Source of the DNA: Streptococcus lutetiensis
Lineage (GTDB): Bacteria > Bacillota > Bacilli > Lactobacillales > Streptococcaceae
Reading direction: 5' to 3'
Assembly (NCBI RefSeq): GCF_900475675.1
Contig: NZ_LS483403.1
Location: 1,488,001-1,552,000 of the forward strand
Length of the DNA stretch: 64,000 nucleotides
Made by a program: the position numbers and the translations under genes. Below the pieces are notes generated by a model, which worked only from the letters and a program-made list of their open reading frames with translations, did not search any database and had not been told where the DNA came from. Shown one piece after another: positions 10,168 through 19,304 of this stretch. Numbering within the stretch: the stretch's first letter is position 1; each line of letters opens with the position of its first letter.

Positions 10168-10240
10168 AAATCCTCCAATAAATCTCAACAGCAGCAGAAC
10201 TGCGCCGTTCCCCATAAATTGGCTCCATATAACACAAAAG

Positions 10241-10262
10241 CCAGGCAAGATAACTTACCTGG
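10241..10262 (-). terminator. Terminator after uvrA
   Basis: Arms CCAGGCAAG and CTTACCTGG (one G-U pair in RNA), 4-nt loop, followed by CTTTTG on the minus strand just past the uvrA stop. Confidence 0.75.
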
Positions 10263-10268
10263 ACTTTT

Positions 10269-13094
10269 TTACTTCAATTTATCTTTCAAATATTGTCCTG
10301 TGAAGGATTCTTTGACTTTGGCGACTTCTTCTGGTGTGCCTGTGGCAACGATTTGTCCGCCACCAACACCGCCTTCTGGTCCAAGGTCGATAATATAGTC
10401 AGCTGTCTTAATCACATCAAGATTGTGTTCAATAACAAGCACGGTATTTCCATCATCCACGAAACGTTGAAGGACTTTAAGTAGACGAGCAATGTCATCT
10501 GTGTGAAGACCTGTCGTTGGTTCATCAAGGATATAAAGGCTCTTACCAGTTGAGCGTTTGTGAAGTTCACTCGCCAATTTCATACGCTGTGCTTCACCAC
10601 CAGAAAGGGTTGTGGCTGGTTGTCCAAGTGTGACATAACCAAGTCCAACGTCTTTGATAGTTTGCAATTTGCGTGCGATTTTAGGAATTGGTGCAAAGAA
10701 TTCAACGGCATCGTTGACTGTCATATCAAGGATTTCAGCGATATTTTTATCTTTGTAATGAACTTCAAGCGTTTCACTGTTATAACGTGTACCGTGGCAA
10801 ACTTCACATGGTACGTAAACATCTGGCAAGAAGTGCATTTCAATCTTGATAATACCATCACCAGAACAAGCCTCACAACGTCCACCTTTGACGTTAAATG
10901 AGAAGCGCCCTTTCTTGTAACCACGAATTTTAGCTTCATTGGTCTTAGCAAAAAGGTCACGAATATCATCAAAAACACCTGTATAAGTTGCAGGATTTGA
11001 ACGCGGTGTACGACCGATTGGGCTTTGGTCAATGTCAATCAAGCGTTCGATGTTTTCCACACCTTCAAGTGCTTTGTGTTTACCAGGTTTGGCAGAATTT
11101 CGGTTTAATTTTTGAGCGACAGCTTTTTTCAAAATACTATTGACCAAGGTTGATTTTCCAGAACCTGAAACACCTGTGACTGCGATAAATTTACCAAGTG
11201 GGAAAGTCACATCGATATTTTGCAAGTTATTTTCGCAAGCACCAAGCACTCGTAGGAAACGTCCGTTACCTTTACGACGCTCAAGCGGAACTGGAATTTC
11301 TTTAGCACCAGACAAATATTGTCCAGTGATTGATTTTTTGTTTTTAGCCACTTCTCCTGGTGTCCCAGAGGCAACGATTTGCCCACCAAATTCACCTGCA
11401 CCTGGTCCAACATCAATCAACCAGTCAGCTTGACACATGGTGTCTTCATCGTGTTCAACGACAATCAAGGTATTACCAAGATCACGCATTTTCTTCAAAC
11501 TATCAATCAAACGGTCATTATCACGTTGGTGAAGTCCGATTGACGGTTCATCAAGAATATAAAGGACACCTGATAGATTTGAACCAATTTGCGTTGCCAA
11601 ACGGATACGTTGGCTTTCACCACCTGACAAAGTCCCCGCAGAACGTGACAAAGTCAAATAATTCAAGCCGACATTATTTAAGAAAGTCAAGCGGTCTTTG
11701 ATTTCTTTGACAATCGGTGTAGCAATTGTTTTTTCATTTTCAGAGAGTTCTAGGTGATTTAGAAGTTCCAAATGGTCAGCTACTGACAAATCAGAAACTT
11801 GTCCAATGTTCATGCCATTTTCACCGCCCACGCGCACACAAAGCGCTTGATTATTCAAACGATAACCGTGACATGTTGGACATGGCAACTCATTCATGTA
11901 ACCGCGCATGACATTACGAGTGAAGTCGCTGTTTGTCTCGTGGTAACGACGATTGATATTGTTGACAACACCTTCAAATGGTAGGTCAATGTTGCGTTCG
12001 CCACCAAAATCATTGACATAATGGAAGTGGAATTCACGCTCACCTGAACCGTAAAGCACAAGATTTTGCTCTTCTTCGCTCAAGTCTTCAAAAGGTGTAT
12101 CCATATCAACACCAAAAGCTTCCATAGCTTGCCCAAGCATAGCAGGATAATAGTTTGATGAAATTGGATTCCATGGTGCTAGCGCACCTTCACGAAGAGT
12201 CTTACTACGATCAGGAATCACCAAATCCAAGTCAACTTCCAGTTTATTTCCTAAACCATCACAGGTTGGACATGAACCAAATGGCGCATTAAATGAAAAC
12301 AAACGTGGCTCCAATTCGGGAACAGTAAAGCCACAGACTGGGCAAGAATAGTGTTCTGAGAAAAGCAATTCATTGCCATCCATAGTGTCGATAATGATAT
12401 AACCATCAGCCAAACGAAGCGCAGCTTCCACAGAATCAAAGAGACGTGAACGAATGCCGTCTTTATTAATCAAGCGATCAACAACGATTTCGATATTGTG
12501 CATTTTACTCTTAGAAAGTTCAGGCACCCCTGAAATATCATAAATCTCACCGTCCACGCGCACACGTACATAACCGTCTTTTTGAATGCGGTCAAAAATC
12601 GTTTTGTGTTGTCCTTTTTTACGACGAACTACAGGCGCCAAAATCTGCATACGGGTACGTTCTGGCAATTCCAAAACTTGGTCAACAATCTGTTCAACAG
12701 ATGATGCCGTAATAACACCGTGCCCATTAATACAGTAAGGCGTCCCCACACGCGCGTACAAAAGGCGCAGATAATCATTGATTTCTGTCGTTGTTCCTAC
12801 AGTAGAGCGCGGGTTTTTACTAGTTGTTTTTTGGTCAATAGAAATCGCTGGGCTAAGTCCTTCAATCGAATCCACATCAGGTTTTTCCATATTTCCAAGA
12901 AACATGCGGGCATAAGCAGACAAGCTTTCAACGTAACGACGTTGCCCTTCTGCGTAAATCGTATCAAATGCCAAACTTGATTTTCCAGACCCCGACAAAC
13001 CGGTCACAACAACTAATTTATCCCGCGGAATCTCAACATTGACATTTTTTAAATTGTGGGCACGAGCCCCACGAATAATCAATTTATCTTGCAT
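10269..13094 (-). CDS. uvrA: Excinuclease ABC subunit A
   Basis: DNA damage-recognition ATPase of nucleotide excision repair, acting with UvrB on the nucleoid. The 941-residue protein has tandem ABC modules. The first Walker A is [20 protein letters not shown] near 33-52 and the second is [10 protein letters not shown] near 645. Zinc-finger cysteines occur in CPVCGF...CPTCDG and CEACSGDG...CEVCHG. Both ABC signatures are present ([12 protein letters not shown] and [12 protein letters not shown]). Length and order are standard. It is read alone, with a terminator just past its stop. Confidence 0.97.
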   Translation of the reverse strand: MQDKLIIRGARAHNLKNVNVEIPRDKLVVVTGLSGSGKSSLAFDTIYAEGQRRYVESLSAYARMFLGNMEKPDVDSIEGLSPAISIDQKTTSKNPRSTVGTTTEINDYLRLLYARVGTPYCINGHGVITASSVEQIVDQVLELPERTRMQILAPVVRRKKGQHKTIFDRIQKDGYVRVRVDGEIYDISGVPELSKSKMHNIEIVVDRLINKDGIRSRLFDSVEAALRLADGYIIIDTMDGNELLFSEHYSCPVCGFTVPELEPRLFSFNAPFGSCPTCDGLGNKLEVDLDLVIPDRSKTLREGALAPWNPISSNYYPAMLGQAMEAFGVDMDTPFEDLSEEEQNLVLYGSGEREFHFHYVNDFGGERNIDLPFEGVVNNINRRYHETNSDFTRNVMRGYMNELPCPTCHGYRLNNQALCVRVGGENGMNIGQVSDLSVADHLELLNHLELSENEKTIATPIVKEIKDRLTFLNNVGLNYLTLSRSAGTLSGGESQRIRLATQIGSNLSGVLYILDEPSIGLHQRDNDRLIDSLKKMRDLGNTLIVVEHDEDTMCQADWLIDVGPGAGEFGGQIVASGTPGEVAKNKKSITGQYLSGAKEIPVPLERRKGNGRFLRVLGACENNLQNIDVTFPLGKFIAVTGVSGSGKSTLVNSILKKAVAQKLNRNSAKPGKHKALEGVENIERLIDIDQSPIGRTPRSNPATYTGVFDDIRDLFAKTNEAKIRGYKKGRFSFNVKGGRCEACSGDGIIKIEMHFLPDVYVPCEVCHGTRYNSETLEVHYKDKNIAEILDMTVNDAVEFFAPIPKIARKLQTIKDVGLGYVTLGQPATTLSGGEAQRMKLASELHKRSTGKSLYILDEPTTGLHTDDIARLLKVLQRFVDDGNTVLVIEHNLDVIKTADYIIDLGPEGGVGGGQIVATGTPEEVAKVKESFTGQYLKDKLK

Positions 13095-13228
13095 GATCTA
13101 TGAGATAAGCTAAGCTTGACACTAGGCCACGCTTAGCTTTCCATCCTTTCTTTACGAGTACTTTTTCTTCTTATTTCATTATAACAAATTTTCTACTTTT
13201 CTCTGTCCCCAAAAACTGCTAATTGTAG

Positions 13229-13234
13229 TATAAT
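13229..13234 (+). promoter_or_regulatory. Probable -10 of corA transcript
   Basis: TATAAT at 13229-13234 in the 296-bp gap between divergent uvrA and corA, giving a 5' leader of about 150 nt. The -35 is poor. Confidence 0.45.
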
Positions 13235-13296
13235 AGACTAGTATGTAGAATTTTGTCTAAAAAGAGATTATTTTACAACTTAAAAAAATCATTGAA

Positions 13297-13360
13297 CAAG
13301 AACTAAAGACGGCACTTTCGCTGGTGGTCCTAACTAGTTATCATAGTTTAATAGTTCTTG
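13297..13360 (+). promoter_or_regulatory. Structured leader candidate upstream of corA
   Basis: CAAGAACTA (13297-13305) is perfectly complementary to TAGTTCTTG (13352-13360), closing a 46-nt loop that contains AACTAGTT and a GC-richer GGCAC...GGTGGTCC patch. It ends about 15 nt before the corA ribosome site, so folding could affect expression. No known riboswitch class is recognised. Confidence 0.4.
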
Positions 13361-13390
13361 CATCTCATCGCAAAAGGAGGGGTTGTTTTT

Positions 13391-14335
13391 ATGGAACAAA
13401 TGTTTCTATCAACAGCGTTAGAGTTTAAAGAAATCAATACATTCGAGCCAGGAGCTTGGATTAATTTGGTTAACCCCTCCCAGGAAGAGTCTGTGAGTTT
13501 AGCCGAACAATTTAATATCGATATCACAGACCTTCGTGCGCCACTCGACCTTGAAGAAACATCACGTATCTCTGTCGAAGACGATTACACTTTGATTATC
13601 GTCGACGTTCCAACCTACGAAGAACGTAATAATAAAAGCTATTATGTAACAATTCCGCTAGGTATCATCGTAACTGACAACGCCGTTATCACAACGTGTT
13701 TGCAAGAATTAACCCTATTTGATAACTTCTTCAATCGTCGTGTGAAAAACTTCTATACCTTCATGAAGACACGTTTTGTTTTCCAACTGCTTTATCGTAA
13801 CGCAGAGCTATTCCTAACAGCCCTTCGTTCTATCGACCGTCAAAGTGACCGAATCGAAGCTGAATTGGAAAATGCTACACGTAACGAACAATTAATCGAC
13901 ATGATGGAGCTTGAAAAATCTATCGTCTACTTGAAAGCCTCATTGAAATTCAATGAACGTATCGTTAAAAAACTTTCAAGTAGTACCAGCTCTTTGAAAA
14001 AATACATCGAAGATGAAGATTTGCTTGAAGATACTTTGATTGAAACACAACAGGCGATTGAGATGGCTGGCATTTATGAAAATGTCTTGAATGCCATGAC
14101 TGAAACAACCGCTTCAATCATCAACAACAACCAGAATACCATCATGAAAACCTTGGCTCTGATGACCATGGCACTTGATATTCCAACGGTTATCTTCTCT
14201 GCCTACGGGATGAACTTCCAAAACAACTGGTTACCATTAAACGGTCTACCACATGCCTTTTGGTACATCGTCTTCATCGCTGCTGCCATGAGCTTGTCTG
14301 TGGTGTTCTACTTCTTCAGGAAGAAATGGTTTTAA
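13391..14335 (+). CDS. corA: CorA-family divalent cation transporter
   Basis: Pentameric magnesium/divalent cation channel of the membrane. Starting at the ATG at 13391 (after AAAGGAGG; the reading from 13358 adds 11 unsupported residues) the protein has 314 residues. The N-terminal cytoplasmic domain and long helices fill residues 1-250. The signature YGMNF lies just after the first of two C-terminal membrane segments, and the chain ends with a basic FFRKKWF. It has about a 150-nt leader with an inverted repeat and is followed by an unusually hairpin-rich spacer. Confidence 0.92.
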   Translation: MEQMFLSTALEFKEINTFEPGAWINLVNPSQEESVSLAEQFNIDITDLRAPLDLEETSRISVEDDYTLIIVDVPTYEERNNKSYYVTIPLGIIVTDNAVITTCLQELTLFDNFFNRRVKNFYTFMKTRFVFQLLYRNAELFLTALRSIDRQSDRIEAELENATRNEQLIDMMELEKSIVYLKASLKFNERIVKKLSSSTSSLKKYIEDEDLLEDTLIETQQAIEMAGIYENVLNAMTETTASIINNNQNTIMKTLALMTMALDIPTVIFSAYGMNFQNNWLPLNGLPHAFWYIVFIAAAMSLSVVFYFFRKKWF

Positions 14336-14341
14336 CCTGCC

Positions 14342-14568
14342 AATTTCTGTTGCGACTACAGTCTCTAACAGAAATACGGAAGAATCTATCAGGATTCTTC
14401 CTAGGCAGCTCACTAATTCGTAATTTTGTTAGCGATTCCCTAACTCTCTTACTAGCTCGAAATTTGATTATTATCGAATCAAATTTCTCTCGTTGTGACT
14501 TTATTGAAAATGAATTTTAGGCATTTACTAGTTAGAAAAAGCAAAGGTTTTGTTTTCTCTAACTAATA
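14342..14568 (+). repeat. Run of four hairpins between corA and DUF1129 gene
   Basis: The 273-bp spacer holds successive inverted repeats: ATTTCTGTT (14343-14351)/AACAGAAAT (14367-14375); GGAAGAATC (14378-14386)/GATTCTTCC (14393-14401); GAAATTTGATT (14459-14469)/AATCAAATTTC (14477-14487), all perfect; and a looser TTAGTTAGA-type pair at about 14530-14568. None ends in a clean T-run. Together they could be a small RNA or a structured leader of the next gene. Confidence 0.6.
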
Positions 14569-14608
14569 ACTGACTTTATCTTATAAAACCTTATATAGGA
14601 GAATATTT

Positions 14609-15265
14609 ATGGATTTAACTAATCTTACTAAAAAGAACCAAGAATTTATTCACATCGCTACTAATCAATTGATTGAAGATGGTAAATCTGACGAAGAAAT
14701 CCAAGCAATTTTGGAAGAAGTTTTACCAACAATCATTGAAAACCAGAAAAAAGGCTTAACTGCTCGTACCCTTCTTGGTGCACCAACAGTTTGGGCTGCT
14801 TCTTTCACTGAAAAAGCTTCCGATGCCAAAGCAAACCAAGAAAAGAAAAACGATAACCCTTGGTTAATGTGGTTAGATACATCACTTCTTTTCATCGGAA
14901 TCGTTGCTCTTCTTAATGCACTTATGGGATTCTTCAATTCAGCAACAACTAGCTCTGGGCTTTTCTCACTTCTTGCCCTTGGTTTTGGTGGGGGTGCTGC
15001 TATGTACGCAACTTACCACTTCATCTATCGCTTCGCTGGTAAACCTAAGAGCGAACGACCAGGTTGGAAAAAAACTTTCCTTGTACTTGGTTTAGCAATG
15101 CTTGGTTGGGTTCTCCTATACACAGCAACTGCATTCTTACCAACCGTTCTTAACCCACAATTACCACCAATCGTCATGTTAATCATCGGTGCTGTGTCAC
15201 TTGTCGGACGTTATTTCCTACAAAAGAAATACAATATCCTAAACGCAATGACACCACAACAATAA
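14609..15265 (+). CDS. DUF1129 family membrane protein
   Basis: 218-residue protein of the DUF1129 family. The N-terminal 90 residues are soluble and acidic/polar (LTKKNQEFIHIATNQLIEDG). Four to five hydrophobic spans follow, at about residues 92-110, 118-140, 155-177 and 185-203. A repeated KGLTARTLLGAPT segment near 50 is typical of these streptococcal proteins. Function is unknown. The ATG follows ATAGGAGAATATTT. A strong terminator follows at 15266-15304, so it is monocistronic or expressed with corA. Confidence 0.85.
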   Translation: MDLTNLTKKNQEFIHIATNQLIEDGKSDEEIQAILEEVLPTIIENQKKGLTARTLLGAPTVWAASFTEKASDAKANQEKKNDNPWLMWLDTSLLFIGIVALLNALMGFFNSATTSSGLFSLLALGFGGGAAMYATYHFIYRFAGKPKSERPGWKKTFLVLGLAMLGWVLLYTATAFLPTVLNPQLPPIVMLIIGAVSLVGRYFLQKKYNILNAMTPQQ

Positions 15266-15304
15266 AAATAACCTCACTAAGCATAAGGTTTAGTGAGGTT
15301 ATTT
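15266..15304 (+). terminator. Terminator after DUF1129 gene
   Basis: AAATAACCTCACTAA (15266-15280) and TTAGTGAGGTTATTT (15290-15304) form a 15-bp stem followed by T residues. It also serves the minus-strand lipoprotein remnant. Confidence 0.9.
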
Positions 15305-15305
15305 T

Positions 15306-15750
15306 TTATTTAGAACGCAAACTCAAAACAACGTCATCTGACCAAGTTGAGGTCATTTTAATCTGATCAAGATTTTCAATCGTAATTTTGTTAGCTGAGA
15401 AATATGTTTTCTTGTGGTAACGAATATTGAAATCATCCTGACTGTCTTCTTTAACATCTGTTAATGATTTGTCATTCAGTAAAAAATCAGTCTTCAGACC
15501 TTTTTTCAGATCTTCTTTTGTAAACATGATATACACTATCCCAGAAAAGTGATTCTCTAAAGGTAAAACCTCGTCTTTATTTACCACCAAAATATTTTTA
15601 ACATTTAGTTATTCTTCACTTTGATAAGCTTGACTACTTTCAGTTTTTAATGGCACCAGCGGTATCATAAGTAGCTTCTGAGATAATGCCACAACCCGAT
15701 AACAGTCCAAATAATAAAGTCACTCCCAAAACCTCAATTACTTTCATCAT
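15306..15750 (-). pseudogene. Small lipoprotein, frameshifted and with internal stop
   Basis: Remnant of a secreted lipoprotein gene. The ATG at 15750 follows AGGAGAGATT and starts a signal peptide with lipobox LLSGC. After GAIKN the frame ends. The adjacent frame continues as PLKTESSQAYQSEE, then TAA at 15611-15609, and then to the 94-residue open tail ending SLRSK at 15306. One indel near 15655 plus one nonsense codon separate head and tail. The start overlaps the HTH gene end by 17 bp, so it was the last gene of the HTH/DUF2975 module. Function unknown. Confidence 0.75.
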
Positions 15751-15958
15751 AATCTCTCCTATATTCTAAAATATCTCCCGGCTGACAATCCAACTCTCTA
15801 CAAATACTCATCAAGGTATTAAACCTGACCCCTTTTGCCTTTCCAGTCTTCAGAATAGACAAATTTGCCTCAGTGATTCCTATTTTCTCAGCCAGCTCCT
15901 TAGAGGTAATATTTCTTGATTTTAACACCTTATCTAAATGTACTTTTATTTCTTCCAT
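15734..15958 (-). CDS. XRE/YozG-like HTH regulator
   Basis: 74-residue helix-turn-helix protein from the ATG at 15958 (MEEIKVHLDKVLKSRNITSK). The HTH is ELAEKIGITEANLSILKTGK at about 22-41, of the short Cro/YozG type usually paired with DUF2975 membrane proteins, as here. It presumably represses the module promoter; two palindromes at 16499-16551 are candidate operators. It is intact although both partner genes are broken. Confidence 0.85.
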   Translation of the reverse strand: MEEIKVHLDKVLKSRNITSKELAEKIGITEANLSILKTGKAKGVRFNTLMSICRELDCQPGDILEYRRDYDESN

Positions 15959-15959
15959 A

Positions 15960-16484
15960 TCAAATAATCTCATCGTGGTCTTTTTGCAATTTATAACCAC
16001 GTTTTAGCATAATAATAGCAATATCATTGATAATGATAAAAACAATATTCACAAGATAATCTTTTAAAGATAAATCAAATAAGCTACTTGCATCAGCTAT
16101 TTTAGAAAAATTAAGTGATATGTTAACAAGTAATTGAATACCTGTGAATAAAATCTGGTAAAGAAGAACTTTAGAAAGCAAATTGATGTTTTCGGAGCAA
16201 AAATACTCTTCATCTTGAAAATTTATCAACAACTTATCCAAAGCTCGCATTATCCTAAACAGAAGGTAAAAAATAATCATAGCCATTATTAAAACAACAA
16301 TCGAAATCTAGACAGAGACTTGGATACTTTGATAACCATAATCCAAAGTAAATAAGCCACCGTAATTTTGCCTAGCAAAAAATACTGCAAAGATACCAAA
16401 TCCCATCAAAATCATACCTACAAGCGATAGATAGTGTATTATTTTAACAACTTCTCTTCCAACTTTTAAAGCAACCTCTTTCAT
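15960..16484 (-). pseudogene. DUF2975 membrane protein with internal TAG
   Basis: 174-codon reading frame from the ATG at 16484 (MKEVALKVGREVVK, after GGGAGACTT) to the TGA at 15962-15960, encoding a four-span membrane protein of the DUF2975 type. It is interrupted only by an in-frame TAG at 16310-16308 (SIQVSV-stop-ISIVVLIMAM). The downstream 108 codons stay open. Either the gene is inactivated or a shorter protein restarts at MAM. It precedes the HTH gene with 1 bp between them. Confidence 0.8.
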
Positions 16485-16498
16485 AAGTCTCCCTCTAA

Positions 16499-16551
16499 AT
16501 TATTGTTTTACAATAATCATATTTTTGGAATTATTATAAAATAATAATTCC
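16499..16551. promoter_or_regulatory. Two palindromes upstream of DUF2975/HTH module
   Basis: ATTATTGT-TTT-ACAATAAT (16499-16517) and GGAATTATTAT-AAA-ATAATAATTCC (16527-16551) are both perfect dyads with 3-nt centres, immediately upstream of the module start. They are probable operator sites for the encoded HTH protein, or the second could act as a transcription stop. Confidence 0.5.
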
Positions 16552-16583
16552 AACTTGTAAACTCAAAAAAGATTTTTCCACAC

Positions 16584-16613
16584 AAAAAACGACCTCTTTC
16601 GAAGTCGTTTTTT
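16584..16613 (-). terminator. rpsR operon terminator, displaced by IS insertion
   Basis: AAAAAACGAC (16584-16593) and GTCGTTTTTT (16604-16613) form a strong stem. Read on the minus strand it ends in TTTTTTG and would lie about 30 bp past rpsR if the ISL3 element were removed. The IS now puts it 1.44 kb from the rpsR stop. Confidence 0.8.
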
Positions 16614-16614
16614 T

Positions 16615-18025
16615 GGCTCTATAATTTCTGTAGTGGGTAACTCCACTGTGGAATTATAGGGCTTTTTGAATATACACAAAAAGTCCCATATGACTTATAA
16701 TGAAAAGCGACCAAACTCACATTAGAAAGCATCATATGGAACAACTCTATCATACTACACAATTGATTGGAATTAAAGACAAAAATATCACGTTGAACAA
16801 AGTTTTGAAACACAAGACACACATTGAGATGATAGCTACACTGGACTACGCTCCTGGAAACTGTAATCACTGTCAGGGAAAACAGATAAAATATGACTTC
16901 CAAAAGCCATCGAAAATACCATTTCTTGAGGTGGCTGGCTTCCCCAGTCTTATTAGGCTCAAGAAACGGCGTTTTCAATGCAAGAATTGTCGTAAGGTAA
17001 CCGTCTCTGAAACCAGCTTGATACAGAAAAACTGTCAAATCTCTGAACCTCTCAGACAGAAGGTCGCGCAAGCCTTGGTCAATCGTCAAGCCTTAACACA
17101 CATTGCTCAGGATTTAGCGATTTCAACCTCTACCGTACACCGAAAACTCAAGGAATTCACTTTCAAAGAGGACTTCTCTCGTCTGCCTGAAATCCTCTCC
17201 ATCGATGAGTTTTCGTATCAAAAAGGAAAGCTTGCCTTCATTGCACAGGATTTTGAGACCAAGAAAATCATCACCATCCTTGAGAATCGGACACAAACAA
17301 CCATTCGCAATCATTTCTTCAGGTATTCTAAAGAGGCTAGGAACAGCGTGAAAGTCGTTACCGTTGATATGTCTGGCAGTTACATCCCAATGATTCCAAA
17401 ACTCTTTCCTAACGCTAAGATTGTTATTGATAGATTTCATATCGTGCAGCACATGAGCCGTGCTCTTAATCACACACGTATTCAACTTATGACACAGTTC
17501 GACAAGAAATCTTTAGAATATCGTGCCCTCAAATACTACTGGAAATCCGTGCTGAAAGACAGTCGTAAACTCTCTCTAAACAGCTTTCGTTCAAGGACTT
17601 TTGGAGAAACGCTCACACCAAAAGAATGTTTGACCGAGATATTCCACCTTGTCCCTGAGTTGAAAGGGTATTATGACCTCTACCAGTTCCTACTGTTCCA
17701 CCTGCAAGAGAAAAACGCTGACTACTTCTTTGACTTGATTGAAGAAGCCTTACCACATCTCAATCAAACCTTTAAAACAGCTCTGAGAACTATCCTTCAC
17801 CACAAGCAACACGTCATAAACGCTATTGAGCTTCCTTATTCTAACGCCAAACTGGAGGCAACCAACAAACTCATCAAAGACATCAAGCGTAATGCCTTTG
17901 GATTCAGGAACTTTGACAACTTTAAAAAACGTATCTTTATCGCTTTAAACATGCAAAAAGAGAAGACGCATTTCGTCTCCTCTCGTGCTTAGCTATAAGT
18001 CACCCACTACAGTTGACAAAGAGCC
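16615..18025 (+). mobile_element. ISL3-family insertion sequence (1411 bp)
   Basis: Complete element. The left end GGCTCTATAATTTCTGTAGT and the right end (reverse strand) GGCTCTTTGTCAACTGTAGT start terminal repeats that match at 20 of 27 positions. The flanks carry a perfect 8-bp duplication GTTTTTTT at 16607-16614 and 18026-18033, the size expected for ISL3 transposition. It carries one transposase gene reading away from rpsR's direction. Related to the IS1167/IS1193 group by transposase sequence features; the exact IS name was not determined. Confidence 0.93.
16736..17992 (+). CDS. ISL3-family transposase
   Basis: 418-residue DDE transposase. From the ATG at 16736 (MEQLYHTTQLIGIKDKNI) it shows an N-terminal zinc-binding segment CNHCQGKQ...CKNCRK, a central HTH (ALTHIAQDLAISTSTVHRKL near 118-137), and the catalytic region: SIDEFS near 158, VTVDMSGSY near 206, VIDRFHI near 229 and KLEATNKLIKD near 384 containing the last acidic residue. 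Full length, no lesion, so the element may be active. The upstream ATG at 16700 adds 12 residues not typical of the family. Confidence 0.93.
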   Translation: MEQLYHTTQLIGIKDKNITLNKVLKHKTHIEMIATLDYAPGNCNHCQGKQIKYDFQKPSKIPFLEVAGFPSLIRLKKRRFQCKNCRKVTVSETSLIQKNCQISEPLRQKVAQALVNRQALTHIAQDLAISTSTVHRKLKEFTFKEDFSRLPEILSIDEFSYQKGKLAFIAQDFETKKIITILENRTQTTIRNHFFRYSKEARNSVKVVTVDMSGSYIPMIPKLFPNAKIVIDRFHIVQHMSRALNHTRIQLMTQFDKKSLEYRALKYYWKSVLKDSRKLSLNSFRSRTFGETLTPKECLTEIFHLVPELKGYYDLYQFLLFHLQEKNADYFFDLIEEALPHLNQTFKTALRTILHHKQHVINAIELPYSNAKLEATNKLIKDIKRNAFGFRNFDNFKKRIFIALNMQKEKTHFVSSRA

Positions 18026-18050
18026 GTTTTTTTCTGATCACCGCAACGAA

Positions 18051-18290
18051 TTAGTCTTCGTTTACGAATGGCATAAGAGCCATAACGCGAGCGCGTTTGA
18101 TAGCTGTTGTTACTTTACGTTGGTTTTTAGCTGAAGTTCCAGTTACGCGACGTGGAAGAATTTTACCACGTTCTGAAACGAAACGGCTAAGAAGCTCAGT
18201 ATCTTTGTAATCAACATATTCAATTTTATTAGCTGCGATGTAATCAACTTTTTTACGGCGTTTGAATCCGCCACGACGTTGTTGAGCCAT
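18051..18290 (-). CDS. rpsR: 30S ribosomal protein S18
   Basis: 79-residue S18, which pairs with S6 on the 30S platform. Typical sequence [20 protein letters not shown] at the N terminus and [20 protein letters not shown] in the core. Third gene of rpsF-ssb-rpsR, with AAAGGAG before the ATG. Its transcript now runs into the ISL3 element 25 bp past the stop codon. Confidence 0.97.
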   Translation of the reverse strand: MAQQRRGGFKRRKKVDYIAANKIEYVDYKDTELLSRFVSERGKILPRRVTGTSAKNQRKVTTAIKRARVMALMPFVNED

Positions 18291-18350
18291 GTTTTATTCT
18301 CCTTTATATTATTGTTGTTTCAAGTTTAACACTTGAGGTGTCCATATACA

Positions 18351-18857
18351 TTAGAATGGAAGATCGTCATCTGAAATGTCCATTGGGTTTGAATTACCAA
18401 ATGGGCTTTCGTCACGACCAAAGTTAGGTGTTTGTTGTGAAGGTTGTGATGAGAAACCACCATTAGAAGATCCACCAAATGATGAATTGTTGTTAAATTC
18501 ACCGTTGTAAGAACCACCTGATTGACCTTCACGTGTAGCACGACTTTCCAAGATTTGGAAATTATCTGCAACGACCTCAGTTACGTAAACACGTTGGCCT
18601 TGTTGGTTTTCATAGTTACGAGTCTGAATACGACCAGTAACACCAACCAATGTGCCTTTTTTAGCCCAGTTAGCCAAGTTTTCAGCTTGCTGACGCCAAA
18701 TAACACAGTTAATAAAATCTGCTTCGCGTTCACCATTTTGATTCTTGAAGTTACGGTTTACAGCAAGTGTAAATGTCGCAACTGCTTGATTAGATGGTGT
18801 GTAACGGAGTTCTGCATCGCGGGTCATGCGACCGACAAGTACTACATTATTAATCAT
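18351..18857 (-). CDS. ssb: Single-stranded DNA-binding protein
   Basis: 168-residue OB-fold protein that coats single-stranded DNA during replication, repair and competence. OB domain covers residues 1-110 ([20 protein letters not shown], then [20 protein letters not shown]). A flexible Gly/Ser/Asn/Gln-rich linker follows, and the chain ends with the acidic partner-binding tip DISDDDLPF. Located between rpsF and rpsR as in other firmicutes. Confidence 0.97.
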   Translation of the reverse strand: MINNVVLVGRMTRDAELRYTPSNQAVATFTLAVNRNFKNQNGEREADFINCVIWRQQAENLANWAKKGTLVGVTGRIQTRNYENQQGQRVYVTEVVADNFQILESRATREGQSGGSYNGEFNNNSSFGGSSNGGFSSQPSQQTPNFGRDESPFGNSNPMDISDDDLPF

Positions 18858-18868
18858 AAAATACCTTC

Positions 18869-19159
18869 TTACGCGTCAAGTTTAACGATCATGTGACGAA
18901 GAATGTCACCGTTGATTTTTGAAAGACGGTCGAACTCGTTAAGAGCTACAGCATCTTCTGCTTCAACGTTAACAACGTGGTAAAGTCCTTCACGGAAATC
19001 TTTGATTTCATATGCAAGACGACGTTTTTCCCAGTCTTTTGATTCAACAACAGTTGCACCATTGTCAGTCAAGATAGAGTCAAAGCGTGCTACCAAAGCG
19101 TTTTTAGCTTCTTCTTCAATGTTTGGACGAATAATGTAAAGAATTTCGTATTTAGCCAT
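18869..19159 (-). CDS. rpsF: 30S ribosomal protein S6
   Basis: 96-residue S6, binding partner of S18. Sequence [18 protein letters not shown] at the start and the [19 protein letters not shown] segment near 45-63 are diagnostic. First gene of the operon, 11 bp before ssb, with AAAGGAGG 10 nt before the ATG. A hairpin-containing leader and a good promoter lie upstream. Confidence 0.97.
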   Translation of the reverse strand: MAKYEILYIIRPNIEEEAKNALVARFDSILTDNGATVVESKDWEKRRLAYEIKDFREGLYHVVNVEAEDAVALNEFDRLSKINGDILRHMIVKLDA

Positions 19160-19178
19160 TGATATTTTTCCTCCTTTT

Positions 19179-19226
19179 GGTCTAATGACCCGTGACCGAA
19201 ATCACGAGTAAGTGAGGTATACTCAC
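19179..19226 (-). promoter_or_regulatory. Candidate S6:S18 autoregulatory leader
   Basis: Three small stems precede the rpsF ribosome site on the minus strand: GTGAG/CTCAC (19212-19226), CGTGA/TCACG (19191-19206) and GGTC/GACC (19179-19190), with CCG-containing loops. S6 or the S6:S18 complex is known to bind leaders of this operon in many bacteria. That this sequence is such a site is inference. Confidence 0.4.
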
Positions 19227-19234
19227 AATAAACT

Positions 19235-19263
19235 ATTATACTATAGCTTCAGAAATTGCGCAA
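19235..19263 (-). promoter_or_regulatory. rpsF operon promoter
   Basis: Minus strand TTGCGC (19263-19258), 17 bp, TATAAT (19240-19235). The IS30-family element begins only 42 bp upstream of the -35. Confidence 0.7.
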
Positions 19264-19304
19264 GATATATACGGAAAAGAAAGTGTTTTTATCCTAAATT
19301 TTTT

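Noticed and set aside
17123-17485. Open frame of 120 codons opposite the ISL3 transposase
   Set aside because: Antisense shadow of a conserved coding region.
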